Assembly: GCA_022511005.1 (NCBI GenBank)
Contig: JAFLSJ010000003.1
Location: 1 to 61,963 of the forward strand
DNA length: 61,963 nt
From: Ruminococcus sp.
GTDB lineage: Bacteria > Bacillota > Clostridia > Oscillospirales > Acutalibacteraceae
Reading direction: 5' to 3'
The position numbers and the translations under genes are program-made. Positions 38,480 through 46,492 of the stretch are shown here, in pieces; the first letter of the stretch is position 1; each line of letters opens with the position of its first letter. The notes below the pieces were generated by a model. That model saw only the letters and a program-made list of their open reading frames with translations. It did not search any database and was not told the DNA's origin.

Positions 38480-38540
38480 CGGTTGGGACGGTATTTATGG
38501 GTATCTAAAATATCGTCACTATCGTCACACACCGTCACGG
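38466..38540. repeat. Helically phased GTGACG / CGTCAC repeats
   Basis: GTGACG at 38466 and 38476, GGGACG at 38485; then, after a short AT-rich spacer, CGTCAC at 38514, 38523 and 38533. Spacing is 9-10 bases, one helical turn, and the two triplets are inverted. The array overlaps the ATPase gene end. It looks like an origin or regulator site. Confidence 0.7.
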
Positions 38541-38550
38541 ATTAAAGTTT

Positions 38551-38777
38551 AGGCGGGGTGCAGGGAGCCCTTTTCAAAGGGCTGCCCTTGCCCCTCGGAG
38601 AGCGCAAAACCTGCTTGCAGGTTGCATTTTTGATAGTCTTGCTGTCAAAAGTGCTTTTGCGTTACTCTTGGCAAGAGTAACAGAACTACAACCACTTCGC
38701 TTTGCTCGTGTTTGGACGACTATGTCGTCTAAATGCTACGCATTTGGTTCTTGTTAATACTTCGTATGAACAGAACC
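38551..38777 (+). other. Hairpin array, candidate transfer origin (oriT)
   Basis: At least seven stem-loops stand in a row: AGCCCTTT/AAAGGGCT (38566), AACCTGC/GCAGGTT (38608), TTGATAG/CTGTCAA (38630), GTTACTCTT/AAGAGTAAC (38661), GACGAC/GTCGTC (38715), AAATGC/GCATTT (38731), and GGTTCT..GTT/AAC..GAACC (38746-38777). It lies directly before the MobV relaxase, where oriT is expected. No gene is present in 38480-38826. Confidence 0.55.
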
Positions 38778-38826
38778 TTAGAACGCTTTTATTAAGAGAT
38801 AAATATTTGAGATTGAAGGTATAAGA

Positions 38827-39984
38827 ATGAAAAGAACAATTAGTGCAATGGTAGGTAAAGGCTCTGTCAACCACAATAGCAGAACATTTGCGGCGGAGAA
38901 TGTGGACAGCGAACGCACCTACCTCAACATAGATTATTGTAACGAGCCAATTAAGAAGGTATATCACGAGTTGTTCGACGAAGCATTGGGAAAGTACAAT
39001 GCTAAACAGAAACGTAAAGATAGAAAGATTCCCGATTATTACGAAAAAATTAGAACAGGTAATCAAGAGCATCTGTTCCACGAATTGATTCTTCAAATCG
39101 GCAACAAAGATGATATGTCAGCAACAGGAGAACACGCAGAGCGTGCAAAGAAAATTTTAGATGAATACTATAATGGATTTCGAGAGCGCAATCCTTATCT
39201 TCGAGTGTTTTCGGCTCATCTACATATGGACGAAGCAACACCGCATCTGCACATTGATTTTATTCCTTTCACAACAGGCAGCAAGCGAGGACTTGAAACA
39301 AGGGTATCTCTTAAACAGGCTCTTGCAAAGCAAGGTTTCAAAGGACAGGGCAGAGGTGATACCGAATGGAATCGCTGGGTACAATCCGAAAAGGAACAGC
39401 TTGCAAAGGTTATGGAACGTCACGGTATAGAGTGGGAACATAAGGGTACTCACGAACAACACCTTGATGTTCTTGACTACAAGAAGCAGGAGAGAGCCAA
39501 AGAAGTCGCAGAGATTGAAAATCAAATTGAGGATAAAAAGTTGGAAGTTAATGAACTGAAATCCAGTCTTGAGATAATACAGGAAACTAAAGATACCCTA
39601 TCAGATATTGAAAAACAGCTTGATACCAACCCTGAGTTACAGCTTACTGAGCCGCAAGGTTTGATATCAGCAAAAAACTACAAAAAGAAATTCGTCGATC
39701 CATTGATTCAAAAGCTAAAAGCAATCATTAGAACGGTCATAGCTAAGAGTTATGAGGGCTGGGAAAACTACCACCGAATTAATATAAATAACGGAAGGCT
39801 ATTTCGAGAAAATGAGAATCTCAAAAGTGAAAATCAAAAGCTGAAAGAGATTAACGGTCATCTTAAAGAAGAAAACAAGACATATAAACTGCTTGTGAAA
39901 GTTTTTGGACGGAAACGACTTGATGATTTAGTTGCGCAAGCTAAAACGCTTAAAAACAAGTCAAATCAGCGTTATGAACGCTAA
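38827..39984 (+). CDS. MobV-family relaxase (Pre/Mob)
   Basis: The relaxase nicks oriT and leads the single strand into the recipient, using a conjugation machine supplied by another element. The 385-residue protein has the N-terminal relaxase domain with the metal-binding motif HLHMDEATPHLHIDF near residue 137, which defines the MobV/Pre group. NHNSRTF near residue 16 is also typical. The C-terminal part (about 215-385) is a long coiled coil. The start has a GAAGG upstream. It lies next to a hairpin-rich region likely to contain its target. Confidence 0.9.
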   Translation: MKRTISAMVGKGSVNHNSRTFAAENVDSERTYLNIDYCNEPIKKVYHELFDEALGKYNAKQKRKDRKIPDYYEKIRTGNQEHLFHELILQIGNKDDMSATGEHAERAKKILDEYYNGFRERNPYLRVFSAHLHMDEATPHLHIDFIPFTTGSKRGLETRVSLKQALAKQGFKGQGRGDTEWNRWVQSEKEQLAKVMERHGIEWEHKGTHEQHLDVLDYKKQERAKEVAEIENQIEDKKLEVNELKSSLEIIQETKDTLSDIEKQLDTNPELQLTEPQGLISAKNYKKKFVDPLIQKLKAIIRTVIAKSYEGWENYHRININNGRLFRENENLKSENQKLKEINGHLKEENKTYKLLVKVFGRKRLDDLVAQAKTLKNKSNQRYER

Positions 39985-40008
39985 TAAATATAGAAAGGTT
40001 GATGAATA

Positions 40009-40386
40009 ATGGAAAAACAGATTTACAATGAGCAGACAGGTATCCGCTATGAACTGCAAGGAGATTATTATCTTCCTTGTCTTAAACTGCCGGATGAGGA
40101 ACAAAAGCCAATAGGCATTTTGGGACAACGCCACGCCAAGTACCTTAAAGAGCATCACAAGGTTATGTACTACAATCTCCTTACAAGCTGTAAACTCACC
40201 GCCTACCTTGCCGACATTGACGAGCAGGCAGAGGAAATGTTCAATCTATTAGTAAAACAACTCTCCCAAAAGGAAGGGATAACCGAACATCTCAAATCTA
40301 AAAATCCAATGCTGTGGGTACAGAAAATGAATAATATTAGGAATAGAGCGGAGGAACTAGTAAATGGTAGTTTGATAAATGCATAG
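40009..40386 (+). CDS. tnpV: TnpV family protein
   Basis: The 125-residue protein begins MEKQIYNEQTGIRYELQGDYYLPCL and contains RHAKYLKEHHKVMYYNLLTSCKL near residue 43 and MLWVQKMNNIRNRAEELV near 101. These are the landmarks of TnpV proteins from clostridial transposons such as Tn4451. The function is unknown; it is a marker of mobilizable elements. AAAGG precedes the ATG, and a terminator follows at 40391. Confidence 0.9.
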   Translation: MEKQIYNEQTGIRYELQGDYYLPCLKLPDEEQKPIGILGQRHAKYLKEHHKVMYYNLLTSCKLTAYLADIDEQAEEMFNLLVKQLSQKEGITEHLKSKNPMLWVQKMNNIRNRAEELVNGSLINA

Positions 40387-40390
40387 TATT

Positions 40391-40428
40391 TCAGGGTAAT
40401 GGATTAATTTCTGTTACCCTGATTTTTT
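40391..40428 (+). terminator. tnpV terminator
   Basis: TCAGGGTAA pairs with TTACCCTGA, followed by TTTTTT. It separates the transfer module from the defence cargo. Confidence 0.9.
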
Positions 40429-40437
40429 AGTTTACCC

Positions 40438-40466
40438 TTGCTTTTGTTCGCAATTCCGTATATAAT
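40438..40466 (+). promoter_or_regulatory. Methyltransferase promoter
   Basis: TTGCTT (40438-40443), 17 bases, TATAAT (40461-40466). It gives the modification gene its own expression, separate from the endonuclease. Confidence 0.75.
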
Positions 40467-40494
40467 GGTATTATCAAATTTTGGTGGGATGATT

Positions 40495-42690
40495 ATGAAT
40501 TATTTAAGTGTTGCGCAGATTGCCGAAAAGTGGGAAATGACCTCGAGGCGAGTTCAAGTTTTATGTAATCAGGGACGAATTAATGGTGCTCAAAAGGTTG
40601 GAAATGTATGGACTATTCCTGAAACTGCAGAGAAGCCTATAGACGGTAGAAAAAAGGTTACAAATATTAATCCTCCAAAACTTAATAATGATATATTTAT
40701 GGAAAGAGTATGGGCAATGCCTAATAAGAATACTTTTGAAATAAAACCCATTAAAGCTTTAATAGAGGAAGAATTAACCGACGGTTTGTGGATAGATCCT
40801 TTTGCAAATCGTAATAAATTAGCAACAGTTACAAATGACTTAAACAAAGAATTTGATACGGATTATCATTTGGATGCGCTTGATTTTATGAAGATGTTTA
40901 ATGATAATTCGGTTGATGGCGTTTTATATGATCCTCCATATTCTCCAAGGCAAGTTAGTGAATGCTATAATAATGTTGGTTTTAACGTTACTTGGGATAC
41001 AACTAAAGCTTCTTTTTGGGGTAATCACAAGAGGGAAATTTCAAGAATAGTAAAGATAGGCGGTAAAGTTATCACTTTCGGCTGGAACAGCGGTGGTATA
41101 GGTAATAAATACGGCTTTGAAATTGAACGAATATTGCTTGTTCCTCACGGAGGTTGGCATAATGATACAATTTGCACTGTAGAGGTTAAAACAAACGATG
41201 GTGAAGTATTAACGCAAAAACGAAATGATGAAATGAATTCCATCACCCTCTTTGATATGGATAGCCAAGTAGAGGAAGATAAAAAGCTTATTAGTATTCT
41301 TGAGTCATTACCAGAGCATTTCTGGGATTTTAAAAATGATGATGTGCGTGAATATACACACGGGATTCATAATTATCCGGCAATGATGGTGTGTCCTATC
41401 AGCAGAAGCATTATCAAAATAATGAAAGAAGTAAAAGATGTTGATTCATTGCTTGATCCGTTTATGGGTTCAGGAACAGTTCTTGTCGAGGGGATGTTAG
41501 CGGATATTAAGAAAATATACGGAAGTGATATCAATTCATTTGCTGTTTATTTAAGCACAGTAAAGACAAATAGATTAGATATAAGTGGACTTCAAAGAGA
41601 AGTTAACGAATTGTATGAAAGAATTCTAGATAAATATTCGCAGTATAATATTCAAATTGATGAATCAGATGAAATTATAAGATATAAATATAATCTTGAT
41701 TTAACTGCTAAAGACGGATGGGGAAAAGAAGCTCATATATATTTAAAAAATTATGTTAAAGACAATCAGTTAGACATAGAAATCCCTGTTTTTAAAAATA
41801 TAGGTTATTGGTTTAAGCCGAAAGTAATACTTTTACTCTCGCTAATCAAGAAAGAAATCAATAAAATTACCGATAAGAAAATCAAAGAGTTTATTTTTGT
41901 CGCTTTTAGTGAAACAATACGATTTGTGTCTAACAGACGCAACGGAGAATTTAAGATGTTCAGAATGAAAGCTAACAAAGTAGATGAATTTAATCCTGAT
42001 GTTATAAAAGAGTTTACCACTATATTAGACAGAAATATTGAAAAAATGAATTCTTTCAATGAAGCTTGTGAGGAAAAAGATATTAAAACCAATGTGTGTA
42101 TCAGTAATGACAGTGCTACTTCATTATCATATATTCCTGATGAATCAATTGATTTAGTGATTACTTCTCCTCCTTATGGAGACAGTCGAACAACAGTTGC
42201 TTATGGAGAGTATAGCAGATTATCGTTGCAATGGCTTGGTCTATTTAATCTGAGTGAAAAAGAGATTATGGGTATTGATAAATCGTTGATGGGTGGTGTA
42301 AAATTTCGTAATGGCTTTGAGTACAACATTCCAAGCAAAACTTTGCGCAAGTCGCTTGAAACAATTAAGGATGCAGATTTGGAGAGGGCAGGAGATGTTT
42401 TCAGCTTTTATTCGGATTTAATGGAATCGATTAAAGCGATTGCACAAAAAACTAAAAAAGGCGGATATCAATTTTGGGTAGTAGGAAACAGAACAGTAAA
42501 GGGAGAACTTTTGTTAACTGATCAAATTATCTCTGAGATTGCACAAACTTTCAAATTACAACATATTTATACTATTGACAGAAATATTATCAACAAGGTT
42601 ATGCCTTCTCAAAATTCACCAACAAACGAAACAGGCAAAAAAGCTTCTACAATGACAAATGAACATATTGTTGTGTTGAGAAAAAAATAA
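40495..42690 (+). CDS. DNA methyltransferase with two catalytic cores and an N-terminal HTH
   Basis: ATG 40495 follows GGTGGGA and gives 731 residues. Residues 1-50 form a small helix-turn-helix (YLSVAQIAEKWEMTSRRVQVLC). Core 1 (about 60-230) has IDPFANR near 100 and DPPYSPRQV at 146. Core 2 (about 260-731) has the SAM motif LLDPFMGSGTVLVEG with Asp321 and the catalytic TSPPYGDSRTTVAYGEYS at 557. SPPY is typical of N4-cytosine methylation, DPPY of adenine or cytosine N-methylation. The convergent neighbour is an MvaI/BcnI-like endonuclease, so this enzyme should protect the host. Why it needs two cores is open. Confidence 0.88.
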   Translation: MNYLSVAQIAEKWEMTSRRVQVLCNQGRINGAQKVGNVWTIPETAEKPIDGRKKVTNINPPKLNNDIFMERVWAMPNKNTFEIKPIKALIEEELTDGLWIDPFANRNKLATVTNDLNKEFDTDYHLDALDFMKMFNDNSVDGVLYDPPYSPRQVSECYNNVGFNVTWDTTKASFWGNHKREISRIVKIGGKVITFGWNSGGIGNKYGFEIERILLVPHGGWHNDTICTVEVKTNDGEVLTQKRNDEMNSITLFDMDSQVEEDKKLISILESLPEHFWDFKNDDVREYTHGIHNYPAMMVCPISRSIIKIMKEVKDVDSLLDPFMGSGTVLVEGMLADIKKIYGSDINSFAVYLSTVKTNRLDISGLQREVNELYERILDKYSQYNIQIDESDEIIRYKYNLDLTAKDGWGKEAHIYLKNYVKDNQLDIEIPVFKNIGYWFKPKVILLLSLIKKEINKITDKKIKEFIFVAFSETIRFVSNRRNGEFKMFRMKANKVDEFNPDVIKEFTTILDRNIEKMNSFNEACEEKDIKTNVCISNDSATSLSYIPDESIDLVITSPPYGDSRTTVAYGEYSRLSLQWLGLFNLSEKEIMGIDKSLMGGVKFRNGFEYNIPSKTLRKSLETIKDADLERAGDVFSFYSDLMESIKAIAQKTKKGGYQFWVVGNRTVKGELLLTDQIISEIAQTFKLQHIYTIDRNIINKVMPSQNSPTNETGKKASTMTNEHIVVLRKK

Positions 42691-42718
42691 CACGCTGCAC
42701 TTTCATACAGCGTGTTAT
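42687..42718. terminator. Terminator between methyltransferase and endonuclease
   Basis: AATAACACGCTG pairs with CAGCGTGTTATT, with A- and T-runs either side. It serves both convergent genes. Confidence 0.92.
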
Positions 42719-42719
42719 T

Positions 42720-43451
42720 TTAAACGATTTTGTTTTGTGTTTTAAAAAGTAAGTGTTGATCAGATTCACGAATTCTAAACCCTGTTCCATGGTCGTGAGT
42801 TTTGCCCTTGTTTTTACCACTGTGGTATTGACCAATGCGCAAATCTACATATATTTTACCATTCTCAAGAAGATTGATAAATGCTTTGTAGTCAAAACCT
42901 GATACTTCATAGGCTTCAATGAAATGGAATTCTTCTAAAGCTCCTGAATTTCGTGATAACGCTTTTGCGTAAACAAATTTATTTTTGTATTTTTTCTCAA
43001 AACACTTTTTAAGAGCGTCTTTTGACCAAAAGACATTCTCAACCATATCCTGCGATTCAATGTATATTCCATCAGATTCACAACGAATTTTCAACATATT
43101 GCCTGTATTAGCTATAGGAGTAAATCTGTTTGCAGACAGTGTTGAGTGAAGTACTTTTTCTTCGTTGTCATATGCACTACTTGAATAGCCATATTTTTCA
43201 CGAAGATATGTATTAGATTTGGCAGGCTGCGGAGCACGAGTAAACATTGTGAGCATACTCTGAGAGTCGATTCTACAAGATTTTAATTCGTACTCACCGA
43301 AATCAGGTTGGTCGAGATTGTTTTCGGGAATGCCTAATAAATCTTCAAGTGTTTTACCAATACCTGTAGGTCCTTGTCTGTGAGTTTTAATCCAACCCAT
43401 TTCTTTAATATTTGTATACTCTTTGATAAAATCATCAAGTGTAACTATCAT
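42720..43451 (-). CDS. MvaI/BcnI-family restriction endonuclease
   Basis: This 243-residue protein carries the family signature GPTGIGKTLEDLLGIPENNLDQPDFGEYELKSCR (about residues 28-62), where the final E-x-K of a PD-(D/E)xK-type site is visible (GEYELKSCR). MvaI and BcnI cut CCWGG and CCSGG as monomers; the site of this enzyme is not known. The C-terminus has VDLRIGQYHSGKNKGKTHDHGTGFRI, also typical of the family. It follows the controller gene by 3 bases on the same strand, so it should be expressed only after controller protein builds up. Confidence 0.88.
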   Translation of the reverse strand: MIVTLDDFIKEYTNIKEMGWIKTHRQGPTGIGKTLEDLLGIPENNLDQPDFGEYELKSCRIDSQSMLTMFTRAPQPAKSNTYLREKYGYSSSAYDNEEKVLHSTLSANRFTPIANTGNMLKIRCESDGIYIESQDMVENVFWSKDALKKCFEKKYKNKFVYAKALSRNSGALEEFHFIEAYEVSGFDYKAFINLLENGKIYVDLRIGQYHSGKNKGKTHDHGTGFRIRESDQHLLFKTQNKIV

Positions 43452-43454
43452 ATA

Positions 43455-43670
43455 TTAATCCTCGCTTTCAATAAACAATCTATAAGGTTCTACATCTAAA
43501 GCTTCAGCGATTCTTTGAATATTTTCAAGAGAGATACTTCTTCGATAACATTCAATAGCACTGATATAAGTTCTGTGCATACCGCATCTCTCAGCAAACG
43601 CTTCCTGAGAGATTCCCATAGCGGTGCGATATTTCTTTAAGTTAGTTCCAAAAACTTTTATAATATCCAT
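43455..43670 (-). CDS. Restriction-modification controller (C) protein
   Basis: The 71-residue protein is almost entirely one XRE helix-turn-helix: FGTNLKKYRTAMGISQEAFAERCGMHRTYISAIECYRRSISLENIQRIAEAL. Its length, sequence and position directly before the endonuclease gene are typical of C proteins such as C.AhdI. AGGAGG precedes the ATG. A C-box lies upstream at 43711-43736, overlapping the -35 region, so the protein should first activate and then repress its own promoter. This delays endonuclease production after entry into a new host. Confidence 0.9.
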   Translation of the reverse strand: MDIIKVFGTNLKKYRTAMGISQEAFAERCGMHRTYISAIECYRRSISLENIQRIAEALDVEPYRLFIESED

Positions 43671-43693
43671 AGTTGCAATCCTCCTAATTTTAT

Positions 43694-43699
43694 ATTATA
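43694..43699 (-). promoter_or_regulatory. -10 element of the C-protein promoter
   Basis: TATAAT on the minus strand, 24 bases before the C-protein start codon. The matching -35 position (43717-43722) falls inside the C-box. Confidence 0.65.
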
Positions 43700-43710
43700 A
43701 TAGCAATGAA

Positions 43711-43736
43711 CACTATAAGTCTACATACAATAAGTT
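43711..43736 (-). promoter_or_regulatory. C-box (controller protein operator)
   Basis: The minus strand reads AACTTATTGTA, TGTA, GACTTATAGTG. The two half-operators follow the known C-box pattern GACTTATAGTC-spacer-GACTTATAGTC. The box lies between the restriction and CBASS promoters. Confidence 0.8.
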
Positions 43737-43777
43737 TCGTGTTTGCTATTTATTTATATTTTATACAACACTATATA

Positions 43778-43806
43778 TTGTTGTTTTAACTCATATGTGG
43801 TATAAT
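43778..43806 (+). promoter_or_regulatory. CBASS operon promoter
   Basis: TTGTTG (43778-43783), 17 bases, TATAAT (43801-43806). An inverted repeat ACAACA/TGTTGT (43765-43784) overlaps the -35 and may be an operator. Confidence 0.75.
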
Positions 43807-43857
43807 ATTTTAAAAGATAAATTCTTTACTATATTAAGAAATATGGAGGAAATTGAT

Positions 43858-44880
43858 TTGGCATATTTAGATACTGAATTTAACAATTTTTATGATGATA
43901 TTTGTATTCATGAAGAATCAAATGAACTAAGAGCAAAGAGAGATATGCTCAAAAGTGATATCGAAAAGTATTTGCCTGATGAATTGAAAGAACTCGGTAT
44001 AGAAGTTAATAAGAGTGATTTTAGGTTTATTAACCAAGGTAGCTATGCAATTAGTACTACGATAAAAAATCCATACGGAGCTATTGACTTGGATTATGCA
44101 GTAATAATTCCCATTGAGACAGAGCAATATGTTGACATTCCCCAAATCAAAAAAGCAGTTAAGAAATCTTTGTCTCATGTTTATGCAAGAACTGTCCGGA
44201 TTAAAGAACCTTGTGTAACAGTTTCATATTATGAAAACGATAAAGAAACTATACATATTGATTTTCCAATATATGCATCGGATGATTATGGAGTCCATTT
44301 AGCTCGGGGAAAAGAGTATTCTTCCGAAGAAAATTATGGGTGGGAAGATGCTGATCCGGACGGCTTAAATTCTTATTTCAAAGAAGAGTTAAATAACAAG
44401 ACGGGCTTACGTCAGATTGTTCGGCTAATAAAAAAATGGAAACAAGAAAAGTACAAAAACAGTACTAACGACAACGAGGTTCCACCAAGTGTTGCGCTAA
44501 CTATTCTTGCCTGCGATAACTATGTTGAAGAAGACCATATCATTTCTTCTTTGTATGAAACTCTGAAAAATATTAGGGACAGTTTTATTGTTTGCCAAGA
44601 TGAAAATGGTAATATTACTTCGGCTGATATTAGCTGTGATTTACCAGTAACACCATATTCTGATGTTTTTTATAAAATGAGAAAATCTTCATCCCATTTA
44701 ATAACATTTTATAACAGATTATGTGCAGATATTAATAATCTAAATACTGCAATATCATTGGAAGATGAGCATGAAGCAGGAAAATATGTACAGAAGGTAT
44801 TAGGGGATTGGTTTGAAGTTCCTGAAAAACAGGTTGAAGAAACGGTTGCTAAGTACAATAGGGAGAGTAGTTTTGGATAA
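43858..44880 (+). CDS. CD-NTase (cGAS/DncV-like nucleotidyltransferase) of a type II CBASS
   Basis: CD-NTases sense phage infection and make a cyclic oligonucleotide that activates the effector. I read the start as TTG 43858, with GGAGGA 7 bases upstream, giving 340 residues; a longer in-frame reading from 43624 would add a false membrane segment. The catalytic site is complete: Gly61-Ser62 (NQGSYAIST), Asp77 and Asp79 (AIDLDYAV), and a third Asp135 (HIDFPIY). The OAS-like helical domain follows. The chain ends in Gly340 (ESSFG), fitting a C-terminus that Cap2 can conjugate. It is the first of four overlapping or tightly spaced CBASS genes. The nucleotide product cannot be predicted from sequence. 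Confidence 0.93.
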   Translation: MAYLDTEFNNFYDDICIHEESNELRAKRDMLKSDIEKYLPDELKELGIEVNKSDFRFINQGSYAISTTIKNPYGAIDLDYAVIIPIETEQYVDIPQIKKAVKKSLSHVYARTVRIKEPCVTVSYYENDKETIHIDFPIYASDDYGVHLARGKEYSSEENYGWEDADPDGLNSYFKEELNNKTGLRQIVRLIKKWKQEKYKNSTNDNEVPPSVALTILACDNYVEEDHIISSLYETLKNIRDSFIVCQDENGNITSADISCDLPVTPYSDVFYKMRKSSSHLITFYNRLCADINNLNTAISLEDEHEAGKYVQKVLGDWFEVPEKQVEETVAKYNRESSFG

Positions 44881-46492
44881 AGAAAAATATAACTTGTTTT
44901 CTTCCATTGTGTTATCATATGAAGGAATACAAATTTGTAGTGATGAAAATGAGCAGTATAAAGAAAAAGGCATAATTCCGTTTGTTTATAATAATAAGGA
45001 ATTTTTGCTTTTTATTGATATTGAATCCCAACAGATGCCAAGAGTATTTACTTCATATCAAAAAGATTATCCGCATTATTTAAGTTTTAACAAAAAAATT
45101 GGTAAGAGAGAAATTTGTTTATTTGATAATACGGAGTTTATTAATTCCCTAATTCCAGTAGAAGATAAGATTAGGATAGTTATCGAAAAATTACTAAGGC
45201 TTGAAAACTTAAATTTAAAAGAAATTTCAAAAGAGTATCTTAAGGAATTTCCGGTATACTGGTTTAGGGTATGCGATTTTAATAAGGACAAATTACAGTT
45301 TTACTTATCTAATAATAACGAATATACATGGTTAGAGGCACGTTATTTTAAACACGGAACAAAAAAGATAATTAGATTTTCTTCCAAGGAACTGTTTTTT
45401 AATGATAGTTATAATGAAATATCATTAAAGCATTCAAAAGCACTTTTTTTAAAAGTTTTAAATACAGATGGTATATTTCCACCTATTAACGGTGAAAAAT
45501 GGAACGTCTCAGAAATTGTTGATATAGTTGCAAATCCTCAGATTTCACGGATATCTACGGAAGCTTATAATGAAATTTGTTCTTTAAGTTATTCAGAAAA
45601 AAATCTAACACTAATTTTAGAAATTAACAACTTTTATGTTGCGTGTGAAATTGAATTCAAAAATAAAGGAACTGCTAAATTAATTAAAAAGATTAAAAAT
45701 GAGACAACTAATATTACTCATAGAAAAATTGATAGATGCGATTTTCATTATTTATCTCGTAGAATCGGAAATAGTAATATGTTAAATCAAAAACGAATTC
45801 TATTGATAGGTTATGGATCTTTAGGCAGTTATATTGCAGAAGAATTAATTAAATCAGGATGTGTTAATTTATCAGTTTATGATAACGATAATTATGAGGC
45901 TGAAAATATTTGCAGACATAAGTTCGGGTTTGACTGGTATGGATGTAATAAAGCTAAAATAGCTGAATTTAAATTGAAAAGAATTCATCCGCAAATCAAT
46001 GTTATTGGTTATGATAAAGCGTTTGATTCAGATGATTCTATAGATGATTTTGATATGATTATATCAGCTGTTGGTAGTAGTGATACTCAAATAAAATTTA
46101 ATAAAATATTTTATGAGAAATTTATTGGTAAACCTGTTATATATGCGTGGCTTGAGGGTGATGGTAAATCTAGCCATGTCTTATGTTCATTCAATAATAA
46201 AAATGGATGTTATAATTGTTGTTTCATTGACAACGACGGTAAGTATACTGTAAATCTTATAAATCAATCCACCTCCGATGAAATTAAATATTTATCAAAT
46301 TGTTGCGGAGGAGTTCGAGTTGCATATGGTACTTCAACTTTGCTATCAGCTAGTTTAATTACTCTAAAGGCTATTAAAGATGCTTTTTCAAGTAGTAATA
46401 AAGAATCTTTTGTATATCATTTTACCAATGAACGAATTTCAAAGACAATTGATATAAAAAAAGAAGGCTGTGAATTATGTAGTGAAAATTGA
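44873..46492 (+). CDS. cap2: Cap2: E2-E1 fusion (ThiF-family) of type II CBASS
   Basis: Cap2 links the C-terminus of the CD-NTase to target proteins by a ubiquitin-like reaction and primes the synthase. Start TTG 44873 follows GGAG and overlaps the CD-NTase by 8 bases; length 539. Residues 1-150 form the E2-like domain, with the likely catalytic Cys82 after YPHYL (KREICLFDN). The E1 adenylation domain starts with the nucleotide loop GYGSLGSY near 313, then YDNDNYEAENICRHKFG near 337. Zinc cysteines appear as Cys446-x2-Cys449 and Cys533-x2-Cys536. The E1 catalytic Cys is probably among the conserved C-terminal cysteines (FID..CCGG), but I cannot choose which. Confidence 0.92.
   Translation: MDKEKYNLFSSIVLSYEGIQICSDENEQYKEKGIIPFVYNNKEFLLFIDIESQQMPRVFTSYQKDYPHYLSFNKKIGKREICLFDNTEFINSLIPVEDKIRIVIEKLLRLENLNLKEISKEYLKEFPVYWFRVCDFNKDKLQFYLSNNNEYTWLEARYFKHGTKKIIRFSSKELFFNDSYNEISLKHSKALFLKVLNTDGIFPPINGEKWNVSEIVDIVANPQISRISTEAYNEICSLSYSEKNLTLILEINNFYVACEIEFKNKGTAKLIKKIKNETTNITHRKIDRCDFHYLSRRIGNSNMLNQKRILLIGYGSLGSYIAEELIKSGCVNLSVYDNDNYEAENICRHKFGFDWYGCNKAKIAEFKLKRIHPQINVIGYDKAFDSDDSIDDFDMIISAVGSSDTQIKFNKIFYEKFIGKPVIYAWLEGDGKSSHVLCSFNNKNGCYNCCFIDNDGKYTVNLINQSTSDEIKYLSNCCGGVRVAYGTSTLLSASLITLKAIKDAFSSSNKESFVYHFTNERISKTIDIKKEGCELCSEN

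Noticed and set aside
43624-43857. Longer N-terminus for the CD-NTase with a hydrophobic segment
   Set aside because: It would overlap the controller gene and its promoter on the other strand. It lacks a ribosome-binding site, while TTG 43858 has GGAGGA at the right distance.
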